Under the pieces are notes generated by a model. The model was not told the origin of the DNA. It ran no database searches and worked only from the letters and a program-made list of their open reading frames with translations. A stretch of DNA of 64,000 nt from Falsiroseomonas sp051433165. Lineage in GTDB: Bacteria; Pseudomonadota; Alphaproteobacteria; Acetobacterales; Acetobacteraceae. Made by a program: the position numbers and the translations under genes. Each line of letters starts with the position of its first letter. Within the stretch, counting starts at the first letter, position 1. The stretch spans positions 124,001 to 188,000 of the forward strand of contig NZ_JBHMFS010000006.1 in NCBI RefSeq assembly GCF_051433165.1, given 5' to 3'. Positions 7,869 to 16,055 of the stretch are shown here, piece by piece.

Positions 7869-8327
7869 TCAGGCCTTCTTCTCCCAGCCGCGCGCGCCCT
7901 GCTGCCAATAGGTCAGGGCGTGGCCACCGGCCTTGGCGCTGCGCCAGCGGCTGCGGGCGGCGGCCACCGCCTCCGCATCGCCGCCATCGAACAGGTCCAG
8001 CACGCGATCGAAGGCGTCCAGGCGCCCGGATTGCGTGGCTTCCAGCAGGAACAGGAAACGCGCGCCGTTCGGCGCACCCTCCGGCCCCGCATCCTCCGTG
8101 GTGAGCCAGATGGGTTGCAGATGCGGGTGGCCGGTGCGGGGCGTGCCGTGCGGCAGCCAGTCGGGGTCCGGGCAGGCCCACAATGCCGCATCCAGCGCCT
8201 CCAGCCGCTGCGGTTCCGCCAGCCGCACCATGGCGCGGCCGCCACCCGAAAGCACGCGGCCGAGCAGTTTGGGCAGGGCCTGTTCCAGCGGTGTGCGGGT
8301 CAGGTGGTAGAAGCCGTATTCGGCCAT
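7869..8327 (-). CDS. holC: DNA polymerase III chi subunit
   Basis: A 152-residue HolC-type protein. It starts MAEYGFYHLTRTPLEQALPKLLGRVL, typical of chi (which opens with a short strand, then a helix), has the WLPHG segment in the middle, and ends with RARSRW-like helical sequence and YWQQGARGWEKKA. Chi links the clamp loader to single-strand binding protein. The start overlaps the stop of the upstream aminopeptidase gene (TGATG), so the two are translationally coupled. A pepA-holC order is common in proteobacteria and supports the call. Confidence 0.93.
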   Translation of the reverse strand: MAEYGFYHLTRTPLEQALPKLLGRVLSGGGRAMVRLAEPQRLEALDAALWACPDPDWLPHGTPRTGHPHLQPIWLTTEDAGPEGAPNGARFLFLLEATQSGRLDAFDRVLDLFDGGDAEAVAAARSRWRSAKAGGHALTYWQQGARGWEKKA

Positions 8328-9766
8328 CAGACGCGGCCTCCGGCTGGCTCAGGTGGCTCCTCATACTGCGCCGACAGCAGCCGATCCAGCAGCCGAACGC
8401 CGAAGCCGGTGGCGCCGGCGGGGCCGAGGTCATGCGGCTTATCCTGCGTATCCACCCCCGCGATGTCGAGATGCGCCCAGGGCATGGTGCCTGCGAATTC
8501 GGCCAGGAAGGCGGCGGCGTGGCTGGCATCCGGCTGCAGCCGGCCGGCGCTGGCGGGCATGCATTGGCGGATATCGGCGATGTCGCTGCGCAAATCCTCG
8601 CGGTGCCGGGCGCCGATCGGCATGGGCCACAGACGCTCCCCGGTCTCCTCCCCGGCCGCGGCCAGCGCCGCCAGCAGCGCATCGTCATTGCCGAACAGCC
8701 CGGCGCGGTGCGGGCCGAGGGCGGTGACGATAGCGCCGGTCAGCGTCGCCAGATCCACCACCACCCGCGCACCGAGGGTGGCCGTCGCGTGGTGCAGCGC
8801 ATCGGCCAGCACCAGGCGGCCTTCCGCATCGGTGTCCACCACCTCCACCGTGCGGCCGGAGGCGGTCCGGAGCACGTCGCCGGGGCGGTAGCTGTCGGCG
8901 CCCGTGGCGTTCTCCGCGATCGCCAGCACGGCCACCACCGGCGCGGGGGCATTTCGCAGCGCGAGCGCCAGCATGGCGCCGGCGCAGGCGGCGGCGCCGG
9001 CCATGTCGGCACGCATCGCCTCCATCCCCTGCGCACCCTTGATGGAGAGTCCGCCGGTATCGAAGACCAGGCCCTTGCCGACCAGGGCGATGGGCGGCGC
9101 ATCGAAGCTGCCGCGCCAGCGCAGCACGGCCAGCCGCGGTGGCTCCGCGGCGCCGCGGCCGACCGCGAGCAGCGCGCCGAAGCCGGCCTTTTCCAGCCGC
9201 TTACGGCCCCAGACATCGACATGGATGCCGAATTCGGCGAGCTCCTCCAGCCGCGCGGCGAAGCGGCGGGTGGTCAGGTGGTTCGCGGGTTCCGAGACCA
9301 GGTCGCGGGCGAACAGGCAGCCCCGGATGGCCGGTGCGGCCGCTTCCCACGCCGCGCGGCAGGCGGCGGGGTCGTCCACCAGGCAGGTGACGCGGGCCAG
9401 CGCCGGCTTGCGGCCGCGGGTGCGATACGGGTCGAAGCGCCAGGCGCGCAGCACCATGCCGGCGGCGAAGGCGGCCACCGAATCCGGCGCCAGGCCCGGC
9501 GCCGCCAGCGTGGCGATGGGGGCTTCGGCCAGCACAGCAGCAGCAGCGGCGCCGGCCTTTTCCCAATCCAGCCGCAGCGGCGCGGCGGGCAGGCCGACCA
9601 GGATGCGGCGCGGCAGGCCGGGCGCATCCAGCACGCGGCCGGCTTCCGCGACGAAACCGGCGGCCTGGGCCAGCGCGGCGATCTCCGCCGGCCAGGTTTG
9701 GCCGGCTGGCCAGATCATGGGCAGGCCGGGGGTCGGGTCGCCGCGCCGGAAGTGGAGCTTCAGCAT
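8327..9766 (-). CDS. M17 leucyl aminopeptidase family protein (paralogue of the next gene)
   Basis: A 479-residue M17 metallo-aminopeptidase. The C-terminal catalytic half shows ALVGKGLVFDTGGLSIK, MRADMAGAAA and VVDTDAEGRLVLADAL, the metal and active-site motifs of PepA-type enzymes. The usual NTDAEGR is DTDAEGR here. I chose the ATG at 9766 (MLKLHFRRGD): upstream in-frame sequence runs through the 27-bp repeat and looks non-coding. It should remove N-terminal residues from peptides in the cytosol. It lies directly downstream of a canonical pepA and probably arose by tandem duplication. The N-terminal half is the more diverged. Confidence 0.9.
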   Translation of the reverse strand: MLKLHFRRGDPTPGLPMIWPAGQTWPAEIAALAQAAGFVAEAGRVLDAPGLPRRILVGLPAAPLRLDWEKAGAAAAAVLAEAPIATLAAPGLAPDSVAAFAAGMVLRAWRFDPYRTRGRKPALARVTCLVDDPAACRAAWEAAAPAIRGCLFARDLVSEPANHLTTRRFAARLEELAEFGIHVDVWGRKRLEKAGFGALLAVGRGAAEPPRLAVLRWRGSFDAPPIALVGKGLVFDTGGLSIKGAQGMEAMRADMAGAAACAGAMLALALRNAPAPVVAVLAIAENATGADSYRPGDVLRTASGRTVEVVDTDAEGRLVLADALHHATATLGARVVVDLATLTGAIVTALGPHRAGLFGNDDALLAALAAAGEETGERLWPMPIGARHREDLRSDIADIRQCMPASAGRLQPDASHAAAFLAEFAGTMPWAHLDIAGVDTQDKPHDLGPAGATGFGVRLLDRLLSAQYEEPPEPAGGRV

Positions 9767-9784
9767 GAAGCGGTGGCGCTCACA

Positions 9785-9838
9785 CCTCGCCCCAGAGGGG
9801 CGGCAATCAACCCTCGCCCCACAGGGGCGGCAATCAAC
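9785..9838. repeat. 27-bp tandem duplication at the 3' end of pepA
   Basis: Two adjacent 27-bp copies differ at one base. The copy nearer pepA contains its stop codon. Each copy can form a GCCCC / GGGGC hairpin around three bases. The repeat fills nearly all of the gap between the two aminopeptidase genes. Confidence 0.85.
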
Positions 9839-11342
9839 CTTCGTCCCAATCCGCCACCAGCCGGTCGAGCAGCCGCACGCCATAGGCGGTGGCGCCCTTC
9901 GGGATGGTGGGGTGGTCCTTGTTGGTCCAGGCGGTGCCTGCGATGTCGAGATGCGCCCAGGGCATCGGCCCGTCCTTGGTGTTAACGAAGCGCTGGATGA
10001 ACTGCGCCGCCGTCACCGCGCCGCCCGGCCTGCCGCCGACATTCTTCATATCCGCGATCTCGGAGCGCAGCGCCTTGTCGTAGGCCTCGCCCAACGGCAT
10101 GCGCCAGGCGCCCTCCCCGGTCACCTTGGCGGCGGCCAGGATGCGCTGGGCCAGGTCGTCATCATTGGCGAACAGGCCGGCATGTTCATGGCCCAGTGCG
10201 ACGATGATGGCGCCAGTCAGCGTCGCCAGGTCGATCATGCAGCGCGGCGCGAAGCGTTCCTGGCAGTACCAGAGCAGATCGGCGAGGACGAGGCGGCCCT
10301 CGGCGTCGGTGTTGATCACCTCGATGGTCTGGCCGGAATAGGATTTCACCACATCGCCCGGGCGCTGTGCGGTGCCGGACGGCATGTTCTCCGCCAGGCC
10401 GACGATGCCCACCACATCGGCCTTGGCCTTGCGGCCGGCCAGCGCCGCCATCAGCCCGACCACGGTGCCGGCGCCGGCCATATCCCATTTCATATCCTCC
10501 ATCCCGGCAGCGGGCTTGATGGAGATGCCGCCGGTGTCGAAGGTGACGCCCTTGCCGATGAAGGCGAAGGGCTTGCCCTTACGGCCCTTGGGCGCGCCCT
10601 TCCACTGCATCACCACCATGCGGGGCTCCACCGCGCTGCCCATGGAGACGCCGAGCAGCGCGCCGAAGCCGAGGCGCTTCATCTCCTTCGGGCCGAGGAT
10701 CTCGACCTCCACCCCCAGCTTCTCCAGCGCCTTGCAGCGATCGGCGAATTCCACCGGGTGCAGGATGTTGGGCGGCTCGCTGACCAGTTCGCGGGTCAGG
10801 AATACGCCATCGGCCACGGCGCGCAGCGGCGCGAAGGCCTGCTTGGCGGCGGTGGTATCCGCGGTGGCGAAGGCGAGGCGTTCCAGCTTCGGCTTGTCCT
10901 CCTCCTTCTCCTTCGTCCGGTAGCGGTCGAAGCGCCAGGCGCGCAGCAGCGCGCCCATGGCCAGCGCGGCGGCGATGGCGGGCGGCAGCGCATCGGCGGC
11001 GATGGTGGCCTCCCGGTCCTGGGCCACGGCCGGGATCATGGCGCCGCCGGCGGCCTCGGCGGATTGCGGGGTGAGGTCGGTGGCTTTGCCGAGGCCGATG
11101 GCGACCACCTTGGCCAGGCCACCGCCCGGCAACCACAGCGTGGTGGCCTGGCCCTTGCGGCCCTTGAAGCCGGCGGCTTCCAGCGCGCGGGACAGGGCGC
11201 CACCGGTCGCGGCATCAGCCTCCGCCGCCAGGCCGGACCAGCCCCCCGAGGAGGCAGAGGGTGGCGTATCGGCTTCGTGAAGCGGCAGGACCAGGGTGCC
11301 GGAGCGCGGCAGTGCAGGCTTCGCGAAGGCGATATCGGGCAT
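9834..11342 (-). CDS. pepA: leucyl aminopeptidase PepA
   Basis: A 502-residue M17 aminopeptidase of normal PepA length. The catalytic domain has AFIGKGVTFDTGGISIKP, MKWDMAGAGTVVG and the hallmark NTDAEGRLVLADLLWY. An N-terminal macro-like domain spans roughly residues 1-165. It uses two divalent metals to release N-terminal Leu and similar residues; the family assembles as hexamers. In some bacteria PepA also binds DNA, which cannot be judged here. Downstream on the same strand are a paralogue and holC. The 100-base gap to the divergent cysQ gene must hold both promoters. Confidence 0.95.
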   Translation of the reverse strand: MPDIAFAKPALPRSGTLVLPLHEADTPPSASSGGWSGLAAEADAATGGALSRALEAAGFKGRKGQATTLWLPGGGLAKVVAIGLGKATDLTPQSAEAAGGAMIPAVAQDREATIAADALPPAIAAALAMGALLRAWRFDRYRTKEKEEDKPKLERLAFATADTTAAKQAFAPLRAVADGVFLTRELVSEPPNILHPVEFADRCKALEKLGVEVEILGPKEMKRLGFGALLGVSMGSAVEPRMVVMQWKGAPKGRKGKPFAFIGKGVTFDTGGISIKPAAGMEDMKWDMAGAGTVVGLMAALAGRKAKADVVGIVGLAENMPSGTAQRPGDVVKSYSGQTIEVINTDAEGRLVLADLLWYCQERFAPRCMIDLATLTGAIIVALGHEHAGLFANDDDLAQRILAAAKVTGEGAWRMPLGEAYDKALRSEIADMKNVGGRPGGAVTAAQFIQRFVNTKDGPMPWAHLDIAGTAWTNKDHPTIPKGATAYGVRLLDRLVADWDEG

Positions 11343-11442
11343 GGGGTTCCGTTCCAGCGTTTCTTCAGCTTCAGCCTATCATCCCATCGTCACGGTGCGA
11401 GCGCCACTCGCGCGGCGTCCGAGCGAGGGGTAATGCCTTGGC

Positions 11443-12201
11443 ATGGATGAAGATGACCTTCTGGCGCTGGCGGTGCGCCTGGCCGGGGCGGCGGCGGCGG
11501 CCATCACCGCGGTGCGCGCGGCCGGCTTCGCGGTGGAACGCAAGCGCGACCATTCCCCCGTCACCGCCGCCGACCGGATCGCGGAGGCGCTGATCATCGA
11601 AGGGCTGCGCGCGGCGGCGCCGGGCATTCCGGTGGTGGCGGAGGAAGCGCATGAGGCCAGCGCGGTGGCGGTGCCGGAGGGCTGTTTCTGGCTGGTGGAC
11701 CCGCTGGACGGCACGCGCGACTTCGCCGCGAACCTGGATACCTTCGCGGTGAATATCGGGCTGGTGGCGCATGGCCGTCCGATTCTCGGCGCCGTCGCCC
11801 TGCCCGCCTTCGGAGAAGTGTTTTCGGGCATAATCGGGCGCGGCGCCTGGAAGCTGGATTCGGCCGGCCAGCGACCCATCGCGGTGCGGCCAGTGCCCGC
11901 CACCGGCGCCATCGCGGTGGCCAGCCGGGACCATGAGCGCGATCCGCGCATCCTGGACTTCGTGCGGGAACGCGGCGCGCGGCTGGTTCCCATGGGATCG
12001 GCCGCCAAGCTGGTGCGGGTGGCGGAGGGTGCGGCGGATCTCTACCCCCGCCGCGGCCCCACCATGGAATGGGACACGGCGGCGCCGGAGGCGGTGCTGC
12101 TGGCCGCCGGCGGGCGCATGGCAGACTGGGATGGCGCGGCTTTGCGCTACGGCAAGCCGGGCTGGCGCAATCCGGGCTTCCTGGCGGAGGGAAGCATATG
12201 A
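11443..12201 (+). CDS. cysQ: inositol-monophosphatase-family phosphatase, CysQ-like
   Basis: A 252-residue member of the Mg2+/Li+-sensitive phosphatase family. Visible metal-site motifs are HSPVTAADRIAEALI, PVVAEEAHE and FWLVDPLDGTRDF (the DPxDGT signature), and near the end GPTMEWDTAAPEAVL (the WDxAA motif). The overall form fits CysQ, which removes the 3' phosphate of PAP(S), better than SuhB, but histidinol-phosphatase activity cannot be excluded. Its stop overlaps the next ATG (ATGA). Confidence 0.88.
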   Translation: MDEDDLLALAVRLAGAAAAAITAVRAAGFAVERKRDHSPVTAADRIAEALIIEGLRAAAPGIPVVAEEAHEASAVAVPEGCFWLVDPLDGTRDFAANLDTFAVNIGLVAHGRPILGAVALPAFGEVFSGIIGRGAWKLDSAGQRPIAVRPVPATGAIAVASRDHERDPRILDFVRERGARLVPMGSAAKLVRVAEGAADLYPRRGPTMEWDTAAPEAVLLAAGGRMADWDGAALRYGKPGWRNPGFLAEGSI

Positions 12202-13169
12202 CCTGCCTGCTGACCGACCCGGCCGAGGCGGCCGCCTTGCTGCGGGACGGCGCGCTCGTCGCCTTCCCCAGCGAGACCGTCTATGGCCTGGGCGCCGATG
12301 CCTGGAACGGCCGCGCCGTCGCCGCGGTGTTCGAGGCCAAGGGCCGGCCGCATTTCAACCCGCTGATCTGCCACTTCGCCGATGCCGAATCCGCCTTTGC
12401 CGAGGTGGTGGCGGATGACCGTGCCCGCGCTTTGGCCGCCGCCTTCTGGCCCGGCCCGCTGACGCTGGTACTGCCGCGGCGGCCCGCCTGCCGGGTGGAT
12501 CTGCTGGCCGGGGCCGGGTTGGATACGCTGGCGGTGCGGGTGCCGGCGCATCCGCGGACGCTGGCGATGCTGCGCGCGGCCGGGCGGCCGATTGCCGGGC
12601 CATCGGCCAACCGCTCCGGCCAGGTCAGCCCGACCACGGCGGCGCATGTGATGGCCGGGCTCGCGGGGCGCATCGCCGCGGTGCTGGAGGGGGGCGATTG
12701 TGCGGTGGGGGTGGAGAGCACGGTGCTCGACCTGACCGGGCCAGGCGCGGTGATGCTGCGGCCCGGTGGCGTGCCGGCGGCGGCGATCGAGGCGGTGATC
12801 GGCCGCATCGGGCGGCCCCTGAAGCTGGCGGCGGCGGATGCCACGCGCAGCCTGCGCAGCCCGGGGATGATGCTGTCCCATTACGCGCCCACACTGCCGC
12901 TGCGGCTGGACGCCACGGCGGTGGACACGGCGGAGGCGCTGCTCGCCTTCGGGCCGCGGCCGCTGCCCGGTGCGGGGGCGCTGTGGAATCTCTCGCCCGG
13001 CGGCGATGTGGCGGAGGCGGCGGCGCGGCTGTTCGCCGGGCTGCGCTGGCTGGATGCGGAGGGGCAGCGTCTGGGTCTGCGGGGTATCGCTGCCATGCAA
13101 GTGCCGCCGGATGGGCTGGGTGAGACGATTGCCGACCGGCTGGCGCGGGCGGCCGCACCGCGGGGCTGA
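12198..13169 (+). CDS. L-threonylcarbamoyladenylate synthase (Sua5/YrdC family)
   Basis: A 323-residue Sua5-type enzyme. The YrdC domain shows LVAFPSETVYGLGADAW, AKGRPHFNPLICH, FWPGPLTLVLPR, VRVPAHP and PIAGPSANRSGQVSPTTAAHV. A linker with SPGMMLSHYAPTLPL leads to the C-terminal Sua5 domain. It makes threonylcarbamoyl-AMP from Thr, bicarbonate and ATP, the first step of t6A37 tRNA modification. The start is the ATG overlapping the cysQ stop, preceded by a GGAGG site; an earlier in-frame ATG would run far into cysQ and is rejected. Confidence 0.94.
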   Translation: MTCLLTDPAEAAALLRDGALVAFPSETVYGLGADAWNGRAVAAVFEAKGRPHFNPLICHFADAESAFAEVVADDRARALAAAFWPGPLTLVLPRRPACRVDLLAGAGLDTLAVRVPAHPRTLAMLRAAGRPIAGPSANRSGQVSPTTAAHVMAGLAGRIAAVLEGGDCAVGVESTVLDLTGPGAVMLRPGGVPAAAIEAVIGRIGRPLKLAAADATRSLRSPGMMLSHYAPTLPLRLDATAVDTAEALLAFGPRPLPGAGALWNLSPGGDVAEAAARLFAGLRWLDAEGQRLGLRGIAAMQVPPDGLGETIADRLARAAAPRG

Positions 13170-13171
13170 AA

Positions 13172-13208
13172 GCGCTGCAGCCCGTCCTCCGTTTTGGAGG
13201 AACAGCGC
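13172..13208. terminator. nested hairpin between convergent genes
   Basis: An outer stem GCGCTG / CAGCGC encloses an inner stem TCCTCC / GGAGGA with a GTTTT loop, filling the gap between the sua5-type gene and the convergent small gene. The structure is the same on both strands, so it may end both transcripts; there is no classic T-tail. Confidence 0.5.
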
Positions 13209-13214
13209 GAAGGG

Positions 13215-13598
13215 TCAGGCGCGATCGGGCGTGAGCAAGGCTGGCTGGTAGGCCTTCAGGGCCGTTTCGAGCATGGCGGCCAGCCGGGCCGCCACCTCCG
13301 TCTCGGTGCCGCCGCCGTCCTGCGCGCCGAACAGCACGCCGAGCATTTGGTCGCTCAGGGAGCCAGGCTGGCCGGGTGGGGGTTCGGGGGGCGGGCCACC
13401 TTCGGTGTCGCGCAGGTCGGGGGCCGGCGACTCGGCAGGATTTGCCGGCACCTCGGCATTGTCTGCCGGGCGGCTGGCAGAAGATGCCGCCTGCAGGAGC
13501 GTGTCGCTGCCCTCCTTTTCCGTGCGGGCGAGCAGCCTTTCCCGCCACTGATGCAGCAGGGCGGCGTTGCCAGCGCCGCCCGAGCCTGAAATCTCCAT
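13215..13598 (-). CDS. small protein of unknown function, 127 aa
   Basis: I do not recognise this protein. The start is chosen at MEISGSGGAGNAALL because GGAGG lies 10 bases upstream. The N-terminus has a basic amphipathic segment (LLHQWRERLLARTEK). A Pro/Glu/Ala-rich disordered middle with PPPEPPPGQPG follows, then LSDQMLGVLFGAQDGGG and a helical end (AARLAAMLETALKAY). There is no signal peptide, membrane segment or metal motif. It stands alone between convergent and co-oriented genes of unrelated function. Confidence 0.6.
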   Translation of the reverse strand: MEISGSGGAGNAALLHQWRERLLARTEKEGSDTLLQAASSASRPADNAEVPANPAESPAPDLRDTEGGPPPEPPPGQPGSLSDQMLGVLFGAQDGGGTETEVAARLAAMLETALKAYQPALLTPDRA

Positions 13599-13706
13599 CC
13601 TGGAGCCTCCTTGCACCCGCCGGCGGGATGCCGACGGGGTGTGAAGGCCGATCAAGCGGCGTGCCGCGCTATGCCAAATGCCGCAGATCGTGACTGCGCC
13701 AGCGAC

Positions 13707-14768
13707 CTACCGGTGCAGCCCCTTCGCCACCAGCCAGTCCTGCACCAGCTGCGCCACCTGGTCGCTGTTGCGGTCCATCATGATCATGTGGCTGTTGCCC
13801 TGGATGCCGCGCTCCGGCAGGTCCACCACATCGACGCTGCCGCCCGCCGCGCGAACGGCTTCCGCGAAGCGCACGCCATTGCCGCGGATGGTGGGCCAGC
13901 GGCTGTCCTGGGCGATGTAGTCGCCATAGACCATCAGCACCGGGATGTTCCGCAGCGCCGCGACCTTGGCGATGTCGCCGATCGCCGCCGGCTCGATCAG
14001 CACCAGGGCGCGAACCTTGTCCGGCCGTTCCTGCGCCGCGCGCCAGCCGAACAGGCCGGCCTGGCTGTGGGCGACGACCACGCTCGGCCCGACGCGGTCG
14101 AGCAGGGCGAGGTAGGCCTCCAGCGTCAGCCCATCCGTGGTGGTGAAACGCGGCACGATCTGGCGCATGAAGTTCATGTAGCTGTCGCGGTCGGCCGGGA
14201 ACTGGTTGCCGGGCAGCAACTCACCCCGCTGGAAGCTGCCCTGGCCGGCGCCGATGCGGAAGCGCTCGAAGGGGTTGTCCACGGTGAGCAGCACGGGCTG
14301 GCCGCCGGTCTGCTCCGGGATCATGGACCAGCCGGCGCGGCCGCGCTCCACCGCATCCGAGACATAGGTCGGCCAGCCGCGGCGCAGGAAGAAATTCTGC
14401 CAGCCTTCGCGGCCATCCGGCGTGGTTTCCCAGGTCACGCCGGTCAGCCCGCCGCCATGCCACAGCAGCAGCGGCACCTGGCCGCGTGGATTGGCGGGGA
14501 TCATGTACTGGGCATACATGCCGCCCATCAGGTAGGTGCCGTTCGGATCGACGCGGGCGGGCACGCCGCCGGGGGTGAACAGCACCTCCCGCACCGGCTG
14601 GCCGGAGATCACTACCTCCCGCCCCCCAACATGGAAGCTGCCCCAGCTTTGCAGGCTGATGGGCGGCGAGGCGCTGGGCTGCTGGGCAACGGGCTGCTGG
14701 GCAACGGCGGGCAGCGACGGGCCGGCCACCACGGCGGCGAGCGCCATGGCGAGGATGGTCTTGTGCAT
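13707..14768 (-). CDS. secreted alpha/beta-hydrolase (esterase-like)
   Basis: A 353-residue protein starting MHKTILAMALAAVVAGPSLPAVAQ, a clear Sec signal peptide, preceded by GGGGAGAG; a longer frame upstream is rejected. The body has the lipase/esterase order: oxyanion-type LLLWHGGGLTG, the nucleophile elbow VVVAHSQAGLFG (Ser in HSQAG), an acid in the VYGDY region and a histidine near the end (GNSHMIMMD). This is the pattern of periplasmic esterases with an HSQ-G elbow. The substrate is unknown. It is divergent from the chromate transporter genes with 155 bases between them. Confidence 0.85.
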   Translation of the reverse strand: MHKTILAMALAAVVAGPSLPAVAQQPVAQQPSASPPISLQSWGSFHVGGREVVISGQPVREVLFTPGGVPARVDPNGTYLMGGMYAQYMIPANPRGQVPLLLWHGGGLTGVTWETTPDGREGWQNFFLRRGWPTYVSDAVERGRAGWSMIPEQTGGQPVLLTVDNPFERFRIGAGQGSFQRGELLPGNQFPADRDSYMNFMRQIVPRFTTTDGLTLEAYLALLDRVGPSVVVAHSQAGLFGWRAAQERPDKVRALVLIEPAAIGDIAKVAALRNIPVLMVYGDYIAQDSRWPTIRGNGVRFAEAVRAAGGSVDVVDLPERGIQGNSHMIMMDRNSDQVAQLVQDWLVAKGLHR

Positions 14769-14923
14769 GTTCTCTCCCCAATCTCCGGCACGCGCCGGCC
14801 GCCGGAGTGAACCATGGCGGGCGGGGCCCGCACCATGCACAACGGCGCCCTTCACCCGTGCGCAGCGCTGGAATGCAGTGGACGGGACTTGATCCGGAAC
14901 GCCGTGCGCGGTCCCCTGCCGGC

Positions 14924-15484
14924 ATGTCCGATTCCACCGGCCGGCCAAGGCCCAGCGTTTCCGCCCTGTTCCTGACCTATCTGAAGATCGGCCTGGTCGG
15001 CTTCGGTGGCGTCAATGCCTGGGCGCGGCGGGTGCTGGTGGAGGAACGCCGCTGGGTGACGGAGCAGGAATATGCCGAGGTGCTGGGCCTCGGCCAGGTG
15101 CTGCCCGGCCCGAATGCGCTGAACGTGGCCATTCATCTCGGGGAACGGTTCCGTGGCGGACCCGGTGCGCTGGCGGCGAGCGTGGGGCTGTTCGGCGGAC
15201 CGTTGCTGGTGCTGCTGGGGCTGGCGATGCTGCATGATGCCTATGGCGATGTGCCGATGGTGCGGGCGGTGCTGGCCGGCACGGCGGCGGCGGCGGCCGG
15301 GATGATTCTCGGCACCGCGGCCAAGATCACCACCAATCTGCGCCCCGCCTGGCCGATCCTGGTGGTGGGATGCGTCGCGCTGCTGGCCGGTTCGGTGCTG
15401 CGCTTGCCGCTGCCCTGGATCGTGCTGGGCCTGGCGCCCTTCGGCATCCTGGCCGCCTGGTGGACCCTGCGAGGCCGGGCATGA
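14924..15484 (+). CDS. chrA: chromate transporter, first CHR half
   Basis: A 186-residue half-size CHR protein. It has the CHR signature FLTYLKIGLVGFGGVNAWARRVLVEERRW and LGLGQVLPGPNALNVA, followed by four or so hydrophobic helices. Short-chain CHR proteins work as pairs encoded side by side, with opposite membrane topologies, and export chromate. The second half lies 13 bases downstream. The start MSDSTGRPRP was preferred over upstream ATGs, whose in-frame sequence is non-hydrophobic, Arg-rich and precedes the family N-terminus. Confidence 0.9.
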   Translation: MSDSTGRPRPSVSALFLTYLKIGLVGFGGVNAWARRVLVEERRWVTEQEYAEVLGLGQVLPGPNALNVAIHLGERFRGGPGALAASVGLFGGPLLVLLGLAMLHDAYGDVPMVRAVLAGTAAAAAGMILGTAAKITTNLRPAWPILVVGCVALLAGSVLRLPLPWIVLGLAPFGILAAWWTLRGRA

Positions 15485-15497
15485 GCGGGGGCCGAGC

Positions 15498-16028
15498 ATG
15501 AGTGATGGCGAGGATGTGCTCGGCCAGCTCGCCATCGGCTTCCTCGCGATCTCCCTGATCGCGGTGGGCGGCGGCATCGCGGTGGTGCCGGAGATGAACC
15601 GGCTCGCGGTCGATGTGCATGGCTGGATGGACAATGCGCGCTTCGCGCAGTTGTTCGCCCTGGCCCAGGCCGCGCCGGGGCCGAATGTGCTGGTGGTGGG
15701 GCTGATCGGCTGGCATGTGGCGGGCCTGGCCGGGATGCTGGTGGCGACGCTGGCCATGACCGTCCCGGCCGGGCTGCTGGCCTTCGGCTTCGCCCGGCTG
15801 CGGACCCGCCTGGCCGGGGCGCGCTGGCTGCGGACGCTGGAGATGGGGCTGGTGCCGATCGCGGTCGGCCTGATCTTCTCCTCCGGCATCATCCTGACGC
15901 AGGCGGCGGCGGTGCATTGGACGGCGCTGGTGATGACGATTGGCTCCACCCTGTTCGTCTGGCGCACGGAGTTTTCGCCGCTCTGGGTGCTGGGCGCGGG
16001 CGCGCTGCTGGGCGCGGTTTTCCTCTAG
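15498..16028 (+). CDS. chrA: chromate transporter, second CHR half
   Basis: A 176-residue half-size CHR protein with FLAISLIAVGGGIAVVPEMNRLAVD and LAQAAPGPNVLVVGLIGWHVAG, which parallel the motifs in the first half, and about five hydrophobic segments. It should form a heterodimer with the preceding gene product. A chrB regulator is not visible nearby, so substrate and regulation are inferred from family only. Confidence 0.9.
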   Translation: MSDGEDVLGQLAIGFLAISLIAVGGGIAVVPEMNRLAVDVHGWMDNARFAQLFALAQAAPGPNVLVVGLIGWHVAGLAGMLVATLAMTVPAGLLAFGFARLRTRLAGARWLRTLEMGLVPIAVGLIFSSGIILTQAAAVHWTALVMTIGSTLFVWRTEFSPLWVLGAGALLGAVFL

Positions 16029-16055
16029 TCGCCGATCCTGTAGGGAGGCTCGACC

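Noticed and set aside
9767..9883. N-terminal extension of the second aminopeptidase
   Set aside because: The extra 39 residues are Cys/Arg-rich, run through the 27-bp duplication and do not fit the M17 N-terminus.
12069..12197. Longer threonylcarbamoyl-AMP synthase from an upstream ATG
   Set aside because: The extension lies wholly inside cysQ in another frame; the ATGA-overlapping start gives the family N-terminus.
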